Origin: JAJAZB01 sp964244295
GTDB taxonomy: Bacteria > Bacteroidota > Bacteroidia > Cytophagales > Spirosomataceae
Length of the DNA: 64,000 bases
Assembly: GCA_964244295.1 (NCBI GenBank)
Contig: CAXTIG010000008.1
Span: 1 to 64,000, forward strand
Direction: 5' to 3'
Below, piece after piece: positions 17,414 to 25,015 of this stretch (positions within the stretch are counted from its first letter, which is position 1; each line of letters starts with the position of its first letter). The notes under the pieces are model-generated. The model saw nothing but the letters and a program-made list of their open reading frames with translations, was not told where the DNA came from and did not search any database. Made by a program: the position numbers and the translations under genes.

Positions 17414-17513
17414 AAGCAGTGGGTCACCCTGAGCGGAGTCGAAGGGTGGTGCGGCTGGTCAGCGTCGGCCCACCGCACCACCCTTCGACTCCGCTCAGGG
17501 TGACCCACTGCTT
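17414..17513. repeat. Palindromic repeat, 41-bp perfect arms
   Basis: Arms 17414-17454 and 17473-17513 are perfectly complementary around an 18-base loop. The element starts 6 bases after the TonB receptor stop and ends 26 bases before the DUF4249 gene. It carries a GGTCACCCTGAGCGGAGTCG-type sequence that recurs at 63971-64000 and, diverged, at 50804-50869. There is no T-run. Confidence 0.95.
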
Positions 17514-17539
17514 GAGTATTTAATTACACCTCAGATTCA

Positions 17540-18892
17540 ATGACTTCATCATTTGCAAAAAATGCTTGGGTACTGCTTGCCGCCGTTTGGTCGGCGGCGG
17601 GTTGCGTCGATCCCGACACGCCCAACCTCACCGCCACGGTCGATATCATCGTGGTGGACGGCACGCTCAACAACTTGGCCGAGCCGCAGATTGTGACCCT
17701 CAACCGCTCCCGAGCCGACCCCAAAACCGGGCGCTTCGGGTCACTGCCCCTGACGGGCCTGCGGGTGGAGCTGGTCGTGGATTCGATCCAGAGTGTGGCA
17801 TTTCGTGAAACCACGGCGGGCACCTACCAACTTCCCGACGGCTTTCGGGGCTTGGTTGGACACCGGTACCAACTGCGGTTTTCGCTGGAGAATGGAGCGC
17901 GTTACGAGTCGGTGGCGGAAACCCTGCGGGCGGCTCCGCCCGTTGAGCAACTTTCGGCCCGGTTTAATTCGCAGAGCCTGAATCCGACGCTCTATAACGG
18001 TTTCCGGGCGGCCCACGACGTGACCCTTACCACGAAAGACCCCGTCGACCAGCACAACTACTACCGCTGGGACTGGGTGCTCTACGAAAAACAGAACTGG
18101 TGCCGCTCGTGCTACCAGGGGGTGTACGCCGTTTACACCCTGCTGCCCCACCAGGTTTACATCGATGACCAAAACCGAGGCTACTTCGTTTCGGGAAATC
18201 AGCTTTTGGAAGAATGCTTCGCCCCTAAAAAGGGAGACCCTGACTACAAAGAAGTATTCGAACGAATGAGCAGCGGCGGTACCCTGGGCGAGTTCACCTA
18301 CGACTACCAGTGCCGGACCCGGTGCTGGGAAATCGTTACCAGTACCGGCCTGGTGCTGTTCGACGACCTCTACACCAATGGAGCAGCCCTGACCCAACGG
18401 GTCGCTCAGGTTCCTTTTTTTACGCACAATGCGGCGCTGGTTGAAATTCGCCAGACGGCCCTGAGCAAGGAAGCCTACCAGTTTTACAAATTGGTGGAAG
18501 ATCAAATCCAAAATACCGGTGGCCTGGCCGACACGCCCCCGGTGGCCCCCGTCGGCAACGTTCGCAACGTAGCCAACCCCCGTGAGCGGGTGGTGGGGTA
18601 CTTCGCCGCCGCCGGGGTTTCAGCGAAACGCCACTGGCTCGATCGTAAAGACGCCAGCGGCGCTACGCTAGGAACGTTTAATTCGCCCGCCGACAACCCC
18701 GTGCTAGTCGAGGAAGAATTGTTTGTGGCCCTCAATGGGCGCCGCGTGTCGCGGGAGCCTCCCCCGCCGTACGTAATGAACCGCTTTCCCCCGGCTATTC
18801 TGATTTTTGGCGGTCCGCCGCGCGTACCCACTGCCGTGTGCGTGCCCGGTTTCAACCGCACGCCCGTCAAACCGGAGGGCTGGCGGGATTGA
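17540..18892 (+). CDS. DUF4249 lipoprotein
   Basis: A 450-residue predicted lipoprotein. The signal ends in a lipobox (VWSAAGC, Cys near residue 22), and VDIIVVDGTLNN followed by a beta-rich N-terminal domain is typical of DUF4249. The C-terminal half has several Cys (CRSCYQ, CRTRCWE, VCVPGF) suitable for disulphides. DUF4249 proteins are encoded next to carboxypeptidase-domain TonB receptors throughout Bacteroidota and are thought to act with them at the cell surface, possibly in ligand capture. No enzymatic motif is visible. A large palindrome separates it from the receptor. Confidence 0.88.
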   Translation: MTSSFAKNAWVLLAAVWSAAGCVDPDTPNLTATVDIIVVDGTLNNLAEPQIVTLNRSRADPKTGRFGSLPLTGLRVELVVDSIQSVAFRETTAGTYQLPDGFRGLVGHRYQLRFSLENGARYESVAETLRAAPPVEQLSARFNSQSLNPTLYNGFRAAHDVTLTTKDPVDQHNYYRWDWVLYEKQNWCRSCYQGVYAVYTLLPHQVYIDDQNRGYFVSGNQLLEECFAPKKGDPDYKEVFERMSSGGTLGEFTYDYQCRTRCWEIVTSTGLVLFDDLYTNGAALTQRVAQVPFFTHNAALVEIRQTALSKEAYQFYKLVEDQIQNTGGLADTPPVAPVGNVRNVANPRERVVGYFAAAGVSAKRHWLDRKDASGATLGTFNSPADNPVLVEEELFVALNGRRVSREPPPPYVMNRFPPAILIFGGPPRVPTAVCVPGFNRTPVKPEGWRD

Positions 18893-18955
18893 GGATTGAT
18901 TTGGGTGATTGGGTGCGTATCTGCAAATGAAGGTGTTCAGGATTTTTGAAAAAGA

Positions 18956-19090
18956 GGCCGTTCCACGGGGCTGTCATCCCGACGTTAGGAGGGAGTGCGT
19001 TGGATTACTAAACCGCTGCCTACCAGCAAGCGTACCGGAGGGCTAACGGGATCCCTCCTAACGTCGGGATGACAGCCCCGTGGAACGGCC
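18956..19090. repeat. Palindromic repeat inside a bidirectional terminator
   Basis: Perfect 39-bp arms (18956-18994 and 19052-19090) enclose a 57-base loop. Imperfect pairing continues outward to about 18934 and 19120. A T-run follows the right arm (19093-19098) and its counterpart precedes the left arm, so the structure could end both convergent genes. The inner part is a GTCATCCCGACG-family repeat. Confidence 0.88.
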
Positions 19091-19144
19091 CCTTTTTTCA
19101 ACCTCCTGAACAGTTCAGGATTTTTTTAACGAACATTTTTTACC

Positions 19145-19936
19145 TCAAAGTTTCACCGTCACCCCCACTTTCAGGGCGGCGATACCGTAACCAACTTCAG
19201 CAAAACCACCAAATTTAGGCGTAAACAGGTACCGTGCGCCGGCGTGGACACCCAGGTACAGGCCGCTGTTGTAGGGGCTGCGGTAGTCGTAGCCGTACCC
19301 ACTGTTGTCGCGGTACGAGGCGTGGCGGAAACCCAGTGACGCCCCGGCGTAGGGATCGAAGCGGTCGTTGGCGAGGTTCAACAACTCCCCGAAGTGGTAC
19401 GAAGCCCGCGCCCCGGCGTAAATAAACGAGTAGTTCCAGCGGTAGCCGCCGGAGTTGTAGCCGTAGCGGGCGTAATCGACCGAACCGCCGACGGAGATGT
19501 TTTCGCGGATGGTTTTCTCAGCCGAAACCCCGATGGGCAGGCCGCCGCCCCAGTACGAAGCCAGGCCAATGCCCGCGTTGAGGTACAGCGGGTTTTCGCC
19601 CGAAGAACCTGCCCGCGAAGCACGGGAACGTTGCGAAACCGGGCGGGCCGAAGTCGCCGCTTGCCGGGTGGGGGCCGGTTCGGTGCGACGGGCGACGGGT
19701 TGCGGAGCTTCGGCACGGGGAGCCGGATCGGCGGCCGGTTTCGGAGCGGATGCGGCAGACTGGGCAACCGGAGCCGGTTTGGCCGGGGCTGGTTTAGCGG
19801 TAGCCACCGTGCGTTTTGGTGCCGTTGCCGGGCGGCTTTGCGGGGCTTTCAGGGTTGTTTTTTTAACGGAAGTCTGGGCCGCAACGGGCAAGGCACTCAA
19901 GGCCAGCAATGCGAAAAAAGGAAAGAACTTTTTCAT
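19145..19936 (-). CDS. Outer-membrane beta-barrel protein with Ala/Pro-rich linker
   Basis: A 263-residue secreted protein: signal peptide (about 1-20), then a low-complexity Ala/Pro/Lys/Arg segment (about 21-115), then a small beta-barrel domain (about 118-263) with alternating aromatic strands such as ENISVGGSVDYARYGY and a C-terminal strand KVGVTVKL. The barrel resembles OmpA-like eight-stranded porin-like proteins of Bacteroidota, with no peptidoglycan-binding domain. The basic linker may cross the periplasm or touch peptidoglycan. No function can be assigned. The gene converges on the DUF4249 gene across the palindrome. Confidence 0.75.
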   Translation of the reverse strand: MKKFFPFFALLALSALPVAAQTSVKKTTLKAPQSRPATAPKRTVATAKPAPAKPAPVAQSAASAPKPAADPAPRAEAPQPVARRTEPAPTRQAATSARPVSQRSRASRAGSSGENPLYLNAGIGLASYWGGGLPIGVSAEKTIRENISVGGSVDYARYGYNSGGYRWNYSFIYAGARASYHFGELLNLANDRFDPYAGASLGFRHASYRDNSGYGYDYRSPYNSGLYLGVHAGARYLFTPKFGGFAEVGYGIAALKVGVTVKL

Positions 19937-20026
19937 GGGTTTTTTGAGAGAACGTCAACGGCCGTTGGCGAATCAAGCCCCCAACGGCCTTTTAACTGAA
20001 AACTGGTGACTAAAAACTGAAAACTT

Positions 20027-20533
20027 TTATTTCGCCTTCATCGTCATGGTTGCTTTGTAAGTCTGCCCGGCGGTGGTGAGTTCGTCGATGGTGTACTGCA
20101 CTTTGAACGTCGAGCCGCTGGACTCCAGGATTTTCCAATCCTGGGCGGTGCCGTCTTCGGTGTCGGTGACGCGCAGCGTGTTACCGGCTTGCTGGTACTC
20201 CCAGGTGCCGGTTTGTTCGGTGGCGGGTTCGTCGTCGTCGCAACGGGCGCTGCCGTTTTCGTTCGTCACTTTTTTGTCGCTCTGAAAAATAACGAGATCG
20301 TCTTTCGAACAATCGGGCATGAGTACGAGCAGGTTTTCGTCGAGGGTGCCGTCGCCGTCGAGGTCCACTTTGGGCGAAATGGTCATGGCCTGGATACCCC
20401 ATTTTTTACCTACGAACGTGGGGCCGTTGCCGGGATTGGGCGTGGGGTCATTGTTGTCGTTTTTGCAGGCCGTCAGGGCGGCGAGCAGCGTGGTGGCCAG
20501 GGCCAGTGAGCGGAGGGAGGGAGAGAGGGACAT
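20027..20533 (-). CDS. Lipocalin-like lipoprotein
   Basis: A 168-residue predicted lipoprotein with signal and lipobox AALTAC (Cys near 22), a short Asp/Asn/Pro linker (KNDNNDPTPNPGNG), and a small beta-rich domain with TGTWEYQQAGNTLRVTD and a C-terminal YKATMTMKAK strand. This is the usual shape of Bacteroidota lipocalin-like family proteins. An Asp-rich DLDGDGTLDEN segment resembles a calcium-binding loop. It lies upstream of the barrel gene on the same strand, 90 bases away. Ligand unknown. Confidence 0.7.
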   Translation of the reverse strand: MSLSPSLRSLALATTLLAALTACKNDNNDPTPNPGNGPTFVGKKWGIQAMTISPKVDLDGDGTLDENLLVLMPDCSKDDLVIFQSDKKVTNENGSARCDDDEPATEQTGTWEYQQAGNTLRVTDTEDGTAQDWKILESSGSTFKVQYTIDELTTAGQTYKATMTMKAK

Positions 20534-20727
20534 GGGTTTTTCTGAAAAAGGGTTGATGTTTTGAAACCGTCGCCGGAGGATTGCGCCGTCGACGGGTCAA
20601 AAGTGGCGGGTGATGGGGGCGGAATTCAACGGAGAGCCGGGTGAAACGCGCCATTTTTGCGTTGAAACGGCATTTCGGGGGAATGGATTGGAAGACATCC
20701 AAGACGGGTGTGGGACACGTTTATCAG

Positions 20728-20866
20728 CCCACCACTTGAGTGGTGGGGAAAGGAACGAATGGGGTGCTTGGGTGGAACCGTTTCAACGGTTTACCGGCCG
20801 GTAAACCGTTGAAACGGTTTCCGATCCGACACTGACCGCCCTTCTTCCCCTGATTTTAATCAGGGG
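20728..20866. repeat. Cluster of three palindromes in a 423-base gap
   Basis: The gap between the lipocalin gene and the TlpA-like gene holds three stems: 20728-20736 with 20739-20747; a perfect loopless 44-bp palindrome at 20776-20819; and 20847-20855 with 20858-20866. The central one is itself built of two smaller AACCGTT/AACGGTT dyads. No coding potential is apparent in the gap. Confidence 0.85.
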
Positions 20867-20926
20867 CAAATAAACTTTTCCTACCCCCTCCAAGACAGAT
20901 GGAGTGTGTTCGATGGCCGACTTATC

Positions 20927-20934
20927 TATCTTTG
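20927..20934 (+). promoter_or_regulatory. Bacteroidota -7 box (TATCTTTG)
   Basis: A perfect TAnnTTTG match 22 bases before the ATG at 20957, giving a predicted leader of about 17 bases. No good -33 TTG is visible. Confidence 0.5.
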
Positions 20935-20956
20935 GAATTCTGAATTGGCCGATTTT

Positions 20957-21694
20957 ATGAAAAGTTTACTTTGCCTTCTGATTTCACTCGCATTGCCACT
21001 GTTGGCACTGACTCAGGTTCGCCGGGAGATTCAAGGTGTTCGCATGGATTTCCGCGTAACCGAGGCAACGCCTGTTTTCGATAAAAAGACGGGTGCCCGC
21101 ATTCCTTTCGCCGAGTACCGGCGGATGACCTCCCCCGACCCACGGAAGTTCCACGCTGAACCCCGTTATGACGAGTACGGCGAAGCCACTTCGTTTTGGT
21201 TGCGCGAAACCACGGATGAAGAACGCGAGACCGGCAGGTTCAACGCGTTTGGTTTTGAAAATCAGCCCAAAATTGGGCAACCCCTCCCGATTTTCACGGT
21301 GGAAGCGGTCAACGGCCAACGGTACCGATCCGCTGACCTAAAAGGAAAGGTGGTCTTGCTGAGTTTCTGGTTTTCATTCAAATCACCAGTCTTCAGCGAT
21401 AAGCAGCGCAAGCGTCTCACCGACGTACTCGATCCATTTCGGCAAAAGGCAGAAGTAATTTCACTGGGTTTTGGTACTGGCGTTGCAGAAGCACTGGACG
21501 AAGCCTTGCTTGCTCCTTCATCGCCGTTGATTCCAATTTCCGGGGCCAACGGGTTTATTCGCCGGTACGGGGTTATTACTTTGCCCTCCTTCATCGTCGT
21601 TGATTCGGCCGGCAATGTGGCTGGGTTTGTTGAAACGTTTTCCGATTCTTCCGGCGCTGAATTGCAAGCGATTCTTCAAAAGCTTATTCCTTAG
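20957..21694 (+). CDS. TlpA/AhpC-like thioredoxin-fold protein lacking both catalytic cysteines
   Basis: About 245 residues. I chose the ATG at 20957 because it starts a signal peptide (MKSLLCLLISLALPLLALTQ) and lies just after a promoter box. A C-terminal thioredoxin-like domain begins near residue 100 (PKIGQPLPIFTVEAVNGQ, then DLKGKVVLLSFWF). Where redox-active members have W-x-x-x-C-x-x-C, this protein reads FWFSFKSPVF, so both cysteines are gone. The cis-proline region is kept (GVITLPSFIVVD). The protein is therefore unlikely to be a thiol oxidoreductase and may bind a partner or ligand. Exported; otherwise unknown. Confidence 0.8.
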   Translation: MKSLLCLLISLALPLLALTQVRREIQGVRMDFRVTEATPVFDKKTGARIPFAEYRRMTSPDPRKFHAEPRYDEYGEATSFWLRETTDEERETGRFNAFGFENQPKIGQPLPIFTVEAVNGQRYRSADLKGKVVLLSFWFSFKSPVFSDKQRKRLTDVLDPFRQKAEVISLGFGTGVAEALDEALLAPSSPLIPISGANGFIRRYGVITLPSFIVVDSAGNVAGFVETFSDSSGAELQAILQKLIP

Positions 21695-21719
21695 CAACTT
21701 CCAGGAAGTTTTTTCTCCC

Positions 21720-23012
21720 TCACACCCGCCACTCCTTCTTCATCTCCCGGCTCAGTCGCTGATTTGCCTCGGCATCGCCCAGGAATTTTTCCTTGACCGG
21801 GTCCCAGCGCAGGGGGCGCTTCAGGGCGTAGCCGATGTTGCCCAGCGTGCAGACCGAGGCCGTGCGGTGGCCGATTTCCACGTCGCAGATGGGCGACTTG
21901 CGGCTACGGATGGCGTTGAGGAAATCGAGGTAGTGGTTTTCGCTGAAATACACCCGCTTTTCTGTTTCGCCGATCACCTTTGTGGCGAGGGTTTCGGGCG
22001 TGGTCGTGAGTTTGCCACGGGCCACTTTTACTTCGCCTTCGGTGCCGATGAAGTGGCAGAAATTCTGGCCTTCGATGGGTTCGTGGGTCATCACCACGCC
22101 GTTGGCGTAGCGGTAGGTCAGTCCCCGCAGGCTCCTATCGGCGGGGGGTAGAATTTCCACCGGTCCGGAATTGTCCATGCCCAGGCCCCACTGGGCGATG
22201 TCGAACATATGCGCTCCCCAGTCGGTCATGCCACCGCCGCCAAAATCTTCGTAATCGCGCCACTTGCCCCAGAATTTGCTGTCGGTAGGGGGCGCGAGCA
22301 CGTTGTTGTAAGGCCGCTCGGTCACGTTGGGCCCGAGCCAGAAGGGCCAGTTCAGGCCCGCCGGGAGGGTTTCGGCGGGTAAGTCGAAGGGTTTTGGCGG
22401 GCCACCGATGCTCACGTTCACCGTTTTCACTTCACCGATGTACCCGTTGCGCACCAGTTCGACGGCCTGCCGGAATTCCTTCCAGGAGCGCTGCATACTG
22501 CCGGTTTGAAACACGCGCCCGTGTTTTCGGGTGGCATCCACCATTGCCCGGCCTTCGGCGATGGTAAGCGAGAGGGGTTTTTCGCAGTAAATATCCTTGC
22601 CCGCTGCGGCGGCGCGCACGGCGATGGGCGCGTGCCAGTGGTCGGGCGTGGCGATGAGGACGGCATCGATGTCTTTGCGGGCTAAAATTTCCCGAAAATC
22701 GGCGTAGGAATCGGCGGTTTTGTAACTGGCCTGGTCGGCTTTTTGGGCGTAAAATGCGTTGGCTTTGTCGATGAACGTCTTCACTTTGGGCGCGTCCACG
22801 TCGCAAGCGGCTACGATTTGCACCTGGTCGGTTTGCAGAAAATTCCGTTGCAACCCCCCGACCTGCTTGCCCAGGCCGATGAAGCCCATCGTGATGCGGT
22901 CGCTGGGAGCCAGAAAACCTTTGCCCAACACGTAGCGGGGCACGATAAAAAACGAAGAAGCCACGGCGGCCTGCCGGAGGAAGGTGCGGCGATTGGGGGA
23001 GGAAGAAGCCAT
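21720..23012 (-). CDS. Gfo/Idh/MocA family oxidoreductase, Tat-exported
   Basis: A 430-residue NAD(P)-dependent sugar-type dehydrogenase. The N-terminus has a Tat-like signal (NRRTFLRQAAVASSFFIV), then the Rossmann fold ITMGFIGLGKQVGG, ATPDHWHAP and the catalytic-region motif YCEKPLSLT that is typical of oxidoreductases in this superfamily (unlike the GH109-like paralogue at 13489). The C-terminal domain contains GGGGMTDWGAHMFDIAQWGL. Such exported members are frequent in Bacteroidota and Planctomycetes and are associated with sugar or uronate modification in the periplasm. No operon partner is evident. Substrate unknown. Confidence 0.9.
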   Translation of the reverse strand: MASSSPNRRTFLRQAAVASSFFIVPRYVLGKGFLAPSDRITMGFIGLGKQVGGLQRNFLQTDQVQIVAACDVDAPKVKTFIDKANAFYAQKADQASYKTADSYADFREILARKDIDAVLIATPDHWHAPIAVRAAAAGKDIYCEKPLSLTIAEGRAMVDATRKHGRVFQTGSMQRSWKEFRQAVELVRNGYIGEVKTVNVSIGGPPKPFDLPAETLPAGLNWPFWLGPNVTERPYNNVLAPPTDSKFWGKWRDYEDFGGGGMTDWGAHMFDIAQWGLGMDNSGPVEILPPADRSLRGLTYRYANGVVMTHEPIEGQNFCHFIGTEGEVKVARGKLTTTPETLATKVIGETEKRVYFSENHYLDFLNAIRSRKSPICDVEIGHRTASVCTLGNIGYALKRPLRWDPVKEKFLGDAEANQRLSREMKKEWRV

Positions 23013-23198
23013 GTAAAACGGGATTTAGAGTACGGCCCAAAGGTGGGTTTAAAGCGACGCAACGACACGTTTTTGCCCAAAACCACTTAAATAAGGGGAA
23101 TTTGTTCAAAAAAATACCCGAAAATTCTTTTTCCTGATAGGAAACAAACCCTGCCCGGCTGCGTTTGAAGGGCGAACATCTAACCCCAATTTCCGCCC

Positions 23199-23804
23199 AT
23201 GCGTTTACCCATTTCCGCCGCCGCTCCTGTCCTGTTCGCGGGCCTGATGATGGCCTGCCAATCCCAAAACGACTCGATTCCCGCCCAGGAATCCGTCCCC
23301 GTCGCCTCCTCTGCCTACGCCGAGCGTAGCGCTACCGAGGCCAACGCCGAGCGCAGCAATGCCCGCGAAGCCGCCGTTGCCGCCGCCACCCCGCTGCAAA
23401 CCGAGATTCTGACGTACGTCAACCAGGCCCGGTCTGCTTCCTGCAAGTGTGGCACCACCACGTATCCCGCCGCACCCGCGCTGGTTCTCAACGACCAGCT
23501 CAACAGCGCCGCCACCAAGCACGCCACCGACATGGCCACTTACAATTACTTCAGCCACACGGGCCGCGACGGCTCCACCCCCTGGGCACGCATGACCCGC
23601 GAGGGCTACGTGTGGCGCCGGGCGGGCGAGAACATCGCCGCCGGGCAACCCACCGCCCGCGCCGTGGTGGATGGCTGGCTGAAATCGCCGGGCCACTGCG
23701 CCAACATCATGAACGCCGGTTTTAAGGACCTCGGCGTGGGGTATGCGTACAGCGTGTCGAGTACCTACAAGCGATATTGGGTGCAGGATTTCGGCGCGAA
23801 GTGA
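23199..23804 (+). CDS. CAP (SCP/PR1) domain lipoprotein
   Basis: A 201-residue predicted lipoprotein: lipobox in FAGLMMAC (Cys about 20), an Ala/Glu-rich spacer, then a CAP domain (about 70-201). Diagnostic blocks are AATKHATDMATYNYFSHTG, RRAGENIAAGQ and SPGHCANIMNAGFKDLGVG; these supply the conserved His and Glu of the CAP cavity. Bacterial CAP proteins are extracytoplasmic; proposed roles include peptidase-like or lipid-binding activity, none proven for this type. The gene is followed at once by a strong terminator and has a near-consensus promoter box TGCGTTTG at 23160-23167. Confidence 0.88.
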   Translation: MRLPISAAAPVLFAGLMMACQSQNDSIPAQESVPVASSAYAERSATEANAERSNAREAAVAAATPLQTEILTYVNQARSASCKCGTTTYPAAPALVLNDQLNSAATKHATDMATYNYFSHTGRDGSTPWARMTREGYVWRRAGENIAAGQPTARAVVDGWLKSPGHCANIMNAGFKDLGVGYAYSVSSTYKRYWVQDFGAK

Positions 23805-23830
23805 GAGTACCGGCTGGTTCTGATTTTTTG

Positions 23831-23862
23831 AAAAAAGCCCCTGCGAAACCAGGGGCTTTTTT
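23831..23862. terminator. Intrinsic terminator after CAP gene
   Basis: Arms 23831-23843 and 23850-23862 pair perfectly, with an A-run on the left and six T on the right, so it can act in both directions. It lies 26 bases after the CAP stop. Confidence 0.9.
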
Positions 23863-23969
23863 CGTATTTGAAGCTTTCGGCACGCCTCCGGCTGGTTAAC
23901 TCGAAGCAAGGTTTACGGTTTTTTGTTTAAAGCTAAGACTGGTAAAGATCCCCAAATTGACGAAAAAGG

Positions 23970-24076
23970 ACTTGTCATCCCGATGTAGGAGGGATCTCGT
24001 TGGAGCAGCGAGCACTTGGTCGGTAACCAGCAGTTCGGTAGGTCAACGAGATCCCTCCTACGTCGGGATGACAAGT
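23970..24076. repeat. Palindromic repeat, 33-bp arms (GTCATCCCGA family)
   Basis: Arms 23970-24002 and 24044-24076 pair with a single G-T wobble around a 41-base loop. It lies in the gap between the CAP gene and tetR, upstream of the tetR operator. Confidence 0.9.
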
Positions 24077-24182
24077 CGGCCTTCCGAATACTAAAGAAGT
24101 TTAGCGGTAAGCCACCGACGAAGTACCTTTGGAAGTACTGAATTTTGAACTTTACCCTTAAGTTTTGGGGTTCAAGAATGAA

Positions 24183-24200
24183 TTTAATCAATTGATTAAA
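24183..24200. promoter_or_regulatory. TetR operator, site 1
   Basis: An 18-bp perfect palindrome centred on TCAATTGA, 18 bases before the -33 TTG of tetR, with a further half site at 24205-24214. Its 16-bp core recurs at 24910-24925 before tolC. Sharing of this palindrome by the two promoters is strong evidence that it is the operator of the TetR protein. Confidence 0.8.
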
Positions 24201-24217
24201 ATTTTTGATTAAATTCG

Positions 24218-24248
24218 TTGCTTCGTATTCGTATCACTTCTACTTTTG
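24218..24248 (+). promoter_or_regulatory. tetR promoter (TTG-N20-TACTTTTG)
   Basis: A -33 TTG at 24218-24220 and a perfect -7 box TACTTTTG at 24241-24248 with 20-base spacing, matching the Bacteroidota housekeeping promoter. Transcription would start about 24253, leaving almost no leader before the ATG at 24257. Confidence 0.65.
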
Positions 24249-24256
24249 ACCCGTCC

Positions 24257-24892
24257 ATGAGCAAGACCATGAATCAGACCACCGTATCGACCGAAGAACG
24301 CATCAAGGAAGCCGCCACAAAGGTGTTTCTTGAGAAGGGCTTTGCCGGTACCACCACGCGGGACATTGCCCGCGAAGCCGGGCTGAACAGTGCTCTGATG
24401 AATTACTACTTCCGGAGCAAAGAAAAACTCTTTGGGGCCGTGCTCAACGACATGATGGCACTCTTTTTCCAGGGAATGTACGACATCATTAACAAGCCGA
24501 TTGGACTGAGGGAAAAAATCGCCGCCATGATCGAGCATGATTTTCAGATGTTCAAGGCGAATACGAGTTTGTCGATTTTTATCCTGAACGAAGTAAACCG
24601 AGGCACCTGTGGTTTTCCGAATGGCTTTCCTTCCGAAGCCATCATCATGAAATCCTTGTTTGCCGAGCAATTGAAAAAAGGCATCGAGGCGGGCGAAGTG
24701 CGCCCCATCGACATCAAGAGCGTGTTTTTACTAATGATCGCCAACATCCAGTTTATCTTTCAAAGCAAGGTGATGACCACCACGATTTACCAGATGACGG
24801 AGGACGAGTACGACCGGTTTACCGAAGAACACAAAAACGTGGTCATCGACATGGTGACGGGGTACTTGTTTCTGCCCAAATCTGAACCCTGA
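24257..24892 (+). CDS. TetR/AcrR family repressor of the efflux operon
   Basis: About 211 residues. The start at 24257 (MSKTMNQ) is preferred over an upstream TTG at 24218, which is the likely -33 element; the ATG at 24269 is also possible given the promoter position. The N-terminal HTH reads RIKEAATKVFLEKGFAGTTT followed by IAREAGLNSALMNYYF, the classical TetR DNA-binding helix. The C-terminal helical domain (about 80-205) is the ligand sensor. It stands directly before the TolC-MFP-RND genes, and identical palindromes flank both promoters. It most likely represses itself and the pump until a drug or lipid ligand binds. Confidence 0.93.
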   Translation: MSKTMNQTTVSTEERIKEAATKVFLEKGFAGTTTRDIAREAGLNSALMNYYFRSKEKLFGAVLNDMMALFFQGMYDIINKPIGLREKIAAMIEHDFQMFKANTSLSIFILNEVNRGTCGFPNGFPSEAIIMKSLFAEQLKKGIEAGEVRPIDIKSVFLLMIANIQFIFQSKVMTTTIYQMTEDEYDRFTEEHKNVVIDMVTGYLFLPKSEP

Positions 24893-24909
24893 TTTTTTTT
24901 ACCCCTGCC

Positions 24910-24925
24910 TTAATCAATTGATTAA
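24910..24925. promoter_or_regulatory. TetR operator, site 2 (upstream of tolC)
   Basis: A 16-bp perfect palindrome identical to the core of site 1. It lies 20 bases before the possible -7 box at 24946-24955, so it overlaps the expected -33 region. Confidence 0.8.
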
Positions 24926-24945
24926 AGCAACTGATTATAACTACC

Positions 24946-24979
24946 TATTTTTTTGCCTCTGCATTAATCAAATGCTTAA
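24946..24979 (+). promoter_or_regulatory. Putative efflux operon -7 box and third operator-like site
   Basis: A TA followed by seven T and G (24946-24955) is a loose -7 box. The imperfect palindrome TTAATCAAATGCTTAA at 24964-24979 would cover the transcription start. A related AATCAACCGATT lies at 24979-24990. Confidence 0.45.
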
Positions 24980-25015
24980 ATCAACCGATTACAATCAACA
25001 CACACTTCCCAATCC

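Noticed and set aside
19960..19989. GGCCGTTGG/CCAACGGCC hairpin with TTTT between two minus-strand genes
   Set aside because: The T-run is on the wrong strand for the upstream lipocalin gene and is only four bases long, so a terminator call is not supported.
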